Assembly (NCBI GenBank): GCA_002298915.1
Contig: DBML01000010.1
Span: 1-16,891 of the forward strand
DNA length: 16,891 nucleotides
From: Clostridium sp. UBA699
GTDB taxonomy: Bacteria; Bacillota; Clostridia; Clostridiales; Clostridiaceae
Direction: 5' to 3'
A program made the translations under genes and the position numbers. The notes under the pieces were generated by a model. The model saw only the letters and a list, made by a program, of their open reading frames with translations, did not search any database and was not told the DNA's origin. The number at the start of each line of letters is the position of its first letter. Position 1 is the stretch's first letter. Below are positions 13,504 to 16,891 of the stretch, piece after piece.

Positions 13504-14244
13504 ATGGCGATGAAAGTAATTTTAGTAGAACACACACCCAACCCTGAGGTGTTGATAGCAAAGGCTGCCAAGCTCTGCTACAGCCCGGTTGGCATAGAAC
13601 AGATGAACGAGGCGATGGACAGCGAGAGCACGCTTAAGTTCATAGACATGCTTATGTCGATGGGGCACGAGTCTCCTGTTGAGCACGTAGCCTTCACTTT
13701 TGCAGTCGAAGGGGTGAGCAGGAGCTTGACGCACCAGCTGGTGAGGCACAGGATCGCCTCATACTCGCAGCAGAGCCAGAGGTACGTGAAGCTGGAACAG
13801 TTCGAATACATCCTTCCTCCTGAAATAGAAAAGGACAGCAGGGCTGAGGAGGTATACAGGGCTGCCATGGAGAGCAGCCAGAAGGCCTACAACGAGCTTG
13901 CAGACTTGCTCAAGGAAAGATACGTCGCCGAGGGCATGAAGCCTGGTGCTGCCGAAAAGAAGGCTATCGAAGACGCGAGGTATGTTTTCCCCAACGCGTG
14001 CGAGACAAAGATCATTGTCACAATGAATGTCAGGAGCCTCCTCAACTTCTTCCACCACAGGTGCTGCAACAGGGCCCAGTGGGAGATAAGGGAACTCGCT
14101 TTCCAGATGCTGAAGCTTGTCAAAGAGGTTTCGCCTGCCATATTCAAGCATGCAGGCCCGTCCTGCTTAAACGGTCCTTGCCCTGAAGGCAGGATGACCT
14201 GCGGACAGATAGAAGAAATAAGAAAAAAATACAGCCAGCTTTAG
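13504..14244 (+). CDS. thyX: FAD-dependent thymidylate synthase ThyX
   Basis: A 246-residue flavin-dependent enzyme that converts dUMP to dTMP using methylene-THF and NADPH. The ThyX signature RHRxxSxxxxSxR is seen at 81-93 (RHRIASYSQQSQR), preceded by HESPVEH (55-61). Conserved active-site features include NVRSLLNFFHHR (about 176-187). Length is typical. ATG 13504 follows AGGAGG at the very end of mrnC. Presence of ThyX suggests the organism need not rely on ThyA; other copies cannot be seen from here. Of 14 arginines, 12 use AGG. Confidence 0.97.
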   Translation: MAMKVILVEHTPNPEVLIAKAAKLCYSPVGIEQMNEAMDSESTLKFIDMLMSMGHESPVEHVAFTFAVEGVSRSLTHQLVRHRIASYSQQSQRYVKLEQFEYILPPEIEKDSRAEEVYRAAMESSQKAYNELADLLKERYVAEGMKPGAAEKKAIEDARYVFPNACETKIIVTMNVRSLLNFFHHRCCNRAQWEIRELAFQMLKLVKEVSPAIFKHAGPSCLNGPCPEGRMTCGQIEEIRKKYSQL

Positions 14245-14264
14245 AATGCTGATGAGAGGTTATT

Positions 14265-15119
14265 ATGAAGAGAGAAAAGATTGAAAGAAAGAGCAAGCCG
14301 GAGAAACGTGACAAGATAGTGAGGGAAAGAGCTCCGAAGCAGCTAAGAGAGCAGCCGAGGGAAACGGAGTTCAGGGAGGACCTGGTAGAAGGCAGGAACG
14401 CCGTGATCGAGACGCTAAAGTCTGACAGGACCATAGACCAGATACTCGTTGCCAAGGGAGATCTCTCTGGATCCATAAACATGATACTTGCAATGGCAAA
14501 GGAGAAGGGGATCGTCGTCAAAGAGGTTGACAGGAAAAAGCTCGACCAGATGACCCAGACTGGCTCCCACCAGGGGGTTATTGCCCAGGTAACGGCTTTC
14601 AAATATTCGGAGATAGAAGACATACTCGAATACGCGGCAGAGAAGAGCGAGCAGCCCTTCATCATAATCCTGGACGAGATAGAGGATCCGCACAACTTCG
14701 GCTCCATTGTCAGGACCGCTGACGCCTGCGGAGCACACGGGATCATAATCCCTAAAAGGAGAAACGTAGGCGTGACCCCGGTGGTGTTCAAAACCTCGGC
14801 AGGGGCTTGCGAGCACATGAAGATTGCCAAGGTCACAAACATAAATGCCGCCATAGACAAGCTGAAGGAGAAGGGAATATGGATTTACGGCGCCGACATG
14901 CACGGGAGGCAGTACTGCTACGATGCAGACATGAGAGGCGCTGTGGCCCTTGTAATCGGAAGCGAAGGCAGGGGGATGGCCAAGCTTACAAGAGATAAAT
15001 GCGATGTCCTGGTCAAAATACCGATGGTCGGAAAAATATCCTCGCTGAACGCTTCGGTTGCCGGAGGAATACTTATGTATGAAATACTGAGACAGAAGCT
15101 GGGGAGTGGGCAGAAGTGA
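14265..15119 (+). CDS. rlmB: 23S rRNA (guanosine-2'-O-)-methyltransferase RlmB (SpoU family)
   Basis: A 284-residue trefoil-knot methyltransferase that uses SAM to 2'-O-methylate 23S rRNA. A highly basic N-terminal extension (1-38) comes before the SpoU substrate-binding domain (about 41-112). The catalytic domain shows NFGSIVR (144-150), VIGSEGRG (230-237) and IPMVGKISSLNASVA (252-266), the three SpoU motifs. The substrate site (G2251 in E. coli numbering) is inferred from family membership; the Bacillota version may differ. ATG 14265 follows GAGAGG. Its stop overlaps the rae1 start by 4 nt. Confidence 0.93.
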   Translation: MKREKIERKSKPEKRDKIVRERAPKQLREQPRETEFREDLVEGRNAVIETLKSDRTIDQILVAKGDLSGSINMILAMAKEKGIVVKEVDRKKLDQMTQTGSHQGVIAQVTAFKYSEIEDILEYAAEKSEQPFIIILDEIEDPHNFGSIVRTADACGAHGIIIPKRRNVGVTPVVFKTSAGACEHMKIAKVTNINAAIDKLKEKGIWIYGADMHGRQYCYDADMRGAVALVIGSEGRGMAKLTRDKCDVLVKIPMVGKISSLNASVAGGILMYEILRQKLGSGQK

Positions 15120-15628
15120 AGACGGTGTTCGTGGATGGCTACAATGTAATTAATTACTGGCCTGAACTTAGGGATATCAAGGACCAAAGCCTGGAGATCG
15201 CAAGGGACAAACTTATTGAAACACTGAACAATTACGCAGCCTTCAAGGATTTCAGGCTTATCGTCGTATTCGATGCCCACTTGAAAAAGGGAAGCCTGGA
15301 GAAAACGGACAAGGTCAGCGAGAGGCTTTCCGTTGTATACACCAGAGAAAGCGAGACTGCCGACGCATTCATAGAGAGGTCTGTGGACGAAATGGGAAGA
15401 AGGGTTGAGGTGAGCGTCGTCACCTCCGACTCTCTTGAGCAGCAGCTCATATTCCAGAGGGGAGCGGTCAGGATATCCTCGCTGGAATTCTACAACGAGG
15501 TCAAGGAAGCTGAAAAAAGCATAAAAGGCAGCATCGAAAAAAAATATACCCATAACAGGCATATGCTGGAAGACGCGGTCGACAGCGAAGTGCTTGAAAA
15601 GCTTGAAAAAATCCGCAGGAGCGACTAA
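15116..15628 (+). CDS. rae1: NYN-domain endoribonuclease Rae1 (YacP family)
   Basis: A 170-residue NYN/PIN-like nuclease; the B. subtilis homologue Rae1 (YacP) binds ribosomes and cuts mRNA in the A site. Visible signatures: VDGYNVI (6-12), TADAFIE (81-87) and VTSDS (102-106), giving the acidic active-site cluster, then a charged helical C-terminus (about 125-170). The length matches B. subtilis Rae1. Start is GTG 15116, overlapping the rlmB stop (GTGA), with GGGGAG nine bases before it. Last gene of the operon; no strong terminator follows, and the sigH promoter lies in the next 35 bases. Confidence 0.92.
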   Translation: MKTVFVDGYNVINYWPELRDIKDQSLEIARDKLIETLNNYAAFKDFRLIVVFDAHLKKGSLEKTDKVSERLSVVYTRESETADAFIERSVDEMGRRVEVSVVTSDSLEQQLIFQRGAVRISSLEFYNEVKEAEKSIKGSIEKKYTHNRHMLEDAVDSEVLEKLEKIRRSD

Positions 15629-15634
15629 AAGCTG

Positions 15635-15663
15635 TTGCCCTGTGCGGGTTTCTAATGTATAAT
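15635..15663 (+). promoter_or_regulatory. Sigma-A promoter of sigH
   Basis: TTGCCC (15635-15640), 17-nt spacer, perfect TATAAT (15658-15663). The -10 box overlaps the potential ATG at 15655, which therefore cannot be the translation start. Confidence 0.8.
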
Positions 15664-15687
15664 AAAATGTGTGGCTTAAATAAGTTT

Positions 15688-15693
15688 GGAGGG
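15688..15693 (+). promoter_or_regulatory. Ribosome binding site setting the TTG start of sigH
   Basis: GGAGGG, six bases before TTG 15700 and too far (15 bases) from the in-frame ATG at 15709. Confidence 0.8.
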
Positions 15694-15699
15694 GATATT

Positions 15700-16341
15700 T
15701 TGGGGAAAATGACAGCTGACATCAGTAGCATTCCTTTGTTCTGCGACATGCTGGATGAAGAAATAATAATCCTGGCTAAACAAGGTGACATAAAGGCACA
15801 AGAGTATCTTATCAGCAAGTACGAGAACTTCGTCAAGGCGAAGGCAAAATCGTATTTCCTCATAGGAGCAGACAGAGAAGACATATATCAGGAAGGTATG
15901 ATTGGTCTCTTCAAGGCTATAAGGGATTTTAAGGCTGACAAGCTTTCTTCATTCAAGGCTTTTGCAGAGCTTTGCGTTACGAGGCAGATCATTACTGCGA
16001 TAAAGACAGCTACAAGGCAGAAGCACATACCTCTTAATACATATGTGTCCCTGAACAAACCCATATACGATGAGGAGTCTGACAGAACCCTCCTGGACGT
16101 GCTTTCAGAGGCGAAGGTGTCGGATCCGGAGGAACTCATCATAAACAGAGAAGAGCTTAAGAACATGCATTCCGAAATTGGCGGGGTGCTGTCGAACCTT
16201 GAAATGGAAGTGCTCATGTCCTACCTGGACGGCAAATCCTATCAGGAGATAGCCTGCGACCTCGACAGACATGCAAAGTCCATAGACAATGCCCTCCAGA
16301 GGGTCAAGCGCAAGCTTGAAAAATGTATAACAAACAAGTGA
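15700..16341 (+). CDS. sigH: RNA polymerase sigma-H factor
   Basis: A 213-residue sigma-70 family factor, close to the 218 residues of B. subtilis SigH, which controls transition-state, competence and sporulation genes. Region 2 includes DREDIYQEGMIGLFKAIRDF (58-77), with the usual aromatic/basic DNA-melting residues downstream (RQIITAIKTA). Region 4 is the helix-turn-helix EVLMSYLDGKSYQEIACDLD (170-189), ending in a basic helix. Start is TTG 15700: GGAGGG at 15688-15693 fits it, and the -10 TATAAT at 15658 rules out the upstream ATG. The gene sits between rae1 and the tRNA-tuf unit, as in other clostridia. A perfect sigma-H-type promoter lies in this window at 1223-1250. Confidence 0.95.
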   Translation: MGKMTADISSIPLFCDMLDEEIIILAKQGDIKAQEYLISKYENFVKAKAKSYFLIGADREDIYQEGMIGLFKAIRDFKADKLSSFKAFAELCVTRQIITAIKTATRQKHIPLNTYVSLNKPIYDEESDRTLLDVLSEAKVSDPEELIINREELKNMHSEIGGVLSNLEMEVLMSYLDGKSYQEIACDLDRHAKSIDNALQRVKRKLEKCITNK

Positions 16342-16348
16342 TTTCGTA

Positions 16349-16377
16349 TTGACAAAGAAAACCATATGTATTAAAAT
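16349..16377 (+). promoter_or_regulatory. Strong sigma-A promoter of tRNA-Gly/tRNA-Thr/tuf
   Basis: TTGACA (16349-16354), 17-nt spacer, TAAAAT (16372-16377). It starts 8 nt after the sigH stop. No terminator is visible between it and tuf, so one transcript can carry both tRNAs and EF-Tu. Confidence 0.85.
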
Positions 16378-16411
16378 TGATAATCGGTACGGAAATTCAT
16401 CCAGTATTTAA

Positions 16412-16486
16412 GCGGGAGTAGTTCAGTGGTAGAGCACTAGCTTCCCAAGCTAGGTGTCGCGGGTTCGAATCCCGTTTCCCGCTCCA
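16412..16486 (+). tRNA. tRNA-Gly (anticodon CCC)
   Basis: Acceptor GCGGGAG (16412-16418) pairs with TTCCCGC (16476-16482, one G:U), discriminator T, CCA encoded (16484-16486). The anticodon stem CTAGC/GCTAG closes the loop TTCCCAA (16442-16448), so the anticodon is CCC at 16444-16446, which reads GGG. The T-loop is TTCGAAT. Confidence 0.95.
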
Positions 16487-16499
16487 ATTTAAGGAAATT

Positions 16500-16575
16500 G
16501 CCCATATAGCTCAGTCGGTAGAGCGTCACCTTGGTAAGGTGGAGGTCACCAGTTCAATCCTGGTTATGGGCTCCA
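16500..16575 (+). tRNA. tRNA-Thr (anticodon GGT)
   Basis: Acceptor GCCCATA (16500-16506) pairs with TATGGGC (16565-16571), discriminator T, CCA encoded (16573-16575). The anticodon loop TTGGTAA (16531-16537) carries GGT at 16533-16535, reading ACC/ACT. The T-loop is TTCAATC. It is 13 nt after tRNA-Gly and 75 nt before tuf. Confidence 0.95.
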
Positions 16576-16650
16576 ATTAAATAAATCAAAAATAACACAC
16601 CAGGGTAAGTTTACCTAAAAAACTTATAATTTAAGGGAGGAAAACAAATA

Positions 16651-16891
16651 ATGGGAAAAGCTAAATTCGAAAGAAGCAAACCACATGTAAACATAGGAAC
16701 TATCGGTCACGTTGACCACGGTAAGACAACTCTTACAGCGGCAATAACAATGGTTCTTGCAAAGACAGGCGGAGCAACAGCAACAAACTACGCTGATATA
16801 GACAAGGCACCAGAAGAAAGAGAAAGAGGAATCACAATCAACACTGCGCACGTTGAGTATGAAACTGAAAACAGACACTACGCACACGTTG
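16651..16891 (+). CDS. tuf: Elongation factor Tu (5' part, runs off the window)
   Basis: First 80 residues of EF-Tu, the GTPase that brings aminoacyl-tRNA to the ribosome. G1 is GHVDHGKT (19-26), and the switch I signature RGITINT is at 59-65. Residues 1-18 (MGKAKFERSKPHVNIGTI) are the usual N-terminus. ATG 16651 follows GGGAGG (16635-16640) at a 10-base gap. The family length is about 397, so roughly four fifths lie beyond the window end. Codon use differs from its neighbours: all four arginines are AGA, whereas most other genes here prefer AGG, as expected for a very highly expressed gene. It follows tRNA-Gly and tRNA-Thr in one transcription unit. Confidence 0.97.
   Translation, partial: MGKAKFERSKPHVNIGTIGHVDHGKTTLTAAITMVLAKTGGATATNYADIDKAPEERERGITINTAHVEYETENRHYAHV

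Noticed and set aside
15635..15655. CCC/GGG mini-hairpin after rae1 as a terminator
   Set aside because: The stem is three base pairs with a short T-run; it overlaps the sigH promoter and is too weak to call.
16625..16630. TATAAT just before tuf as a separate tuf promoter
   Set aside because: No -35 box is found at 16-18 bases upstream (the sequence there is AGGGTA); it remains only a weak possibility.

Overview
This window comes from a low-to-medium GC member of the Clostridia (Bacillota), and the gene content suggests the Peptostreptococcaceae or a close relative. The evidence is a ctsR-mcsA-mcsB-clpC heat-shock operon, the radA-disA-yacL-ispD-mrnC-thyX-rlmB-rae1-sigH order, a tuf copy right after sigH, and strong AGGAGG ribosome sites. 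The species is an inference. The coding sequences use AGG for most arginines. No phage, IS, CRISPR or resistance element is visible; this is conserved chromosomal core.

Layout: 1-342 is the end of an rRNA operon, with a hairpin-rich spacer, 5S rRNA and tRNA-Asn(GTT), closed by an intrinsic terminator at 364-395. Next come a small membrane protein with a TrkA-C (RCK_C) domain (466-1179) and an EF-G paralogue of the EF-G2 type (1290-3374). The latter has a perfect match to the Bacillus sigma-H promoter consensus in front of it and a terminator behind. The ctsR-mcsA-mcsB-clpC operon (3594-8039) has a sigma-A promoter and a CtsR operator just downstream of the -10, and also ends in a terminator. 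radA-disA (8169-10605) share an extended -10 promoter and end in a bidirectional terminator, because the next gene (10646-11041, unknown function, cysteine-rich) runs on the opposite strand. Divergent promoters at 11084-11113 (-) and 11152-11180 (+) then serve that gene and a long operon yacL-ispD-mrnC-thyX-rlmB-rae1 (11228-15628). sigH (15700-16341) has its own promoter. A strong promoter at 16349-16377 then drives tRNA-Gly(CCC), tRNA-Thr(GGT) and the start of tuf, which runs off the window.

How the genes relate: CtsR represses the Clp operon; McsA/McsB form the arginine kinase pair that releases CtsR and marks proteins for ClpC-ClpP. RadA and DisA handle DNA recombination and c-di-AMP signalling, and the RCK_C membrane protein is a candidate c-di-AMP or potassium-related receptor. 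MrnC, RlmB, Rae1, the tRNAs, EF-Tu and the EF-G paralogue all concern ribosome maturation or translation. IspD and ThyX provide isoprenoid precursors and dTMP. SigH is the transition/sporulation sigma factor and may control the EF-G paralogue in this same window.

The points most worth checking are the sigma-H-like promoter before the EF-G paralogue, a degenerate phosphoarginine-binding motif in McsB, the overlapping triple CtsR heptads, the unknown minus-strand protein with CGC/CxxC cysteines and a MazG-like C-terminus, and the tRNA-Gly/tRNA-Thr/tuf arrangement that parallels the E. coli tufB operon.
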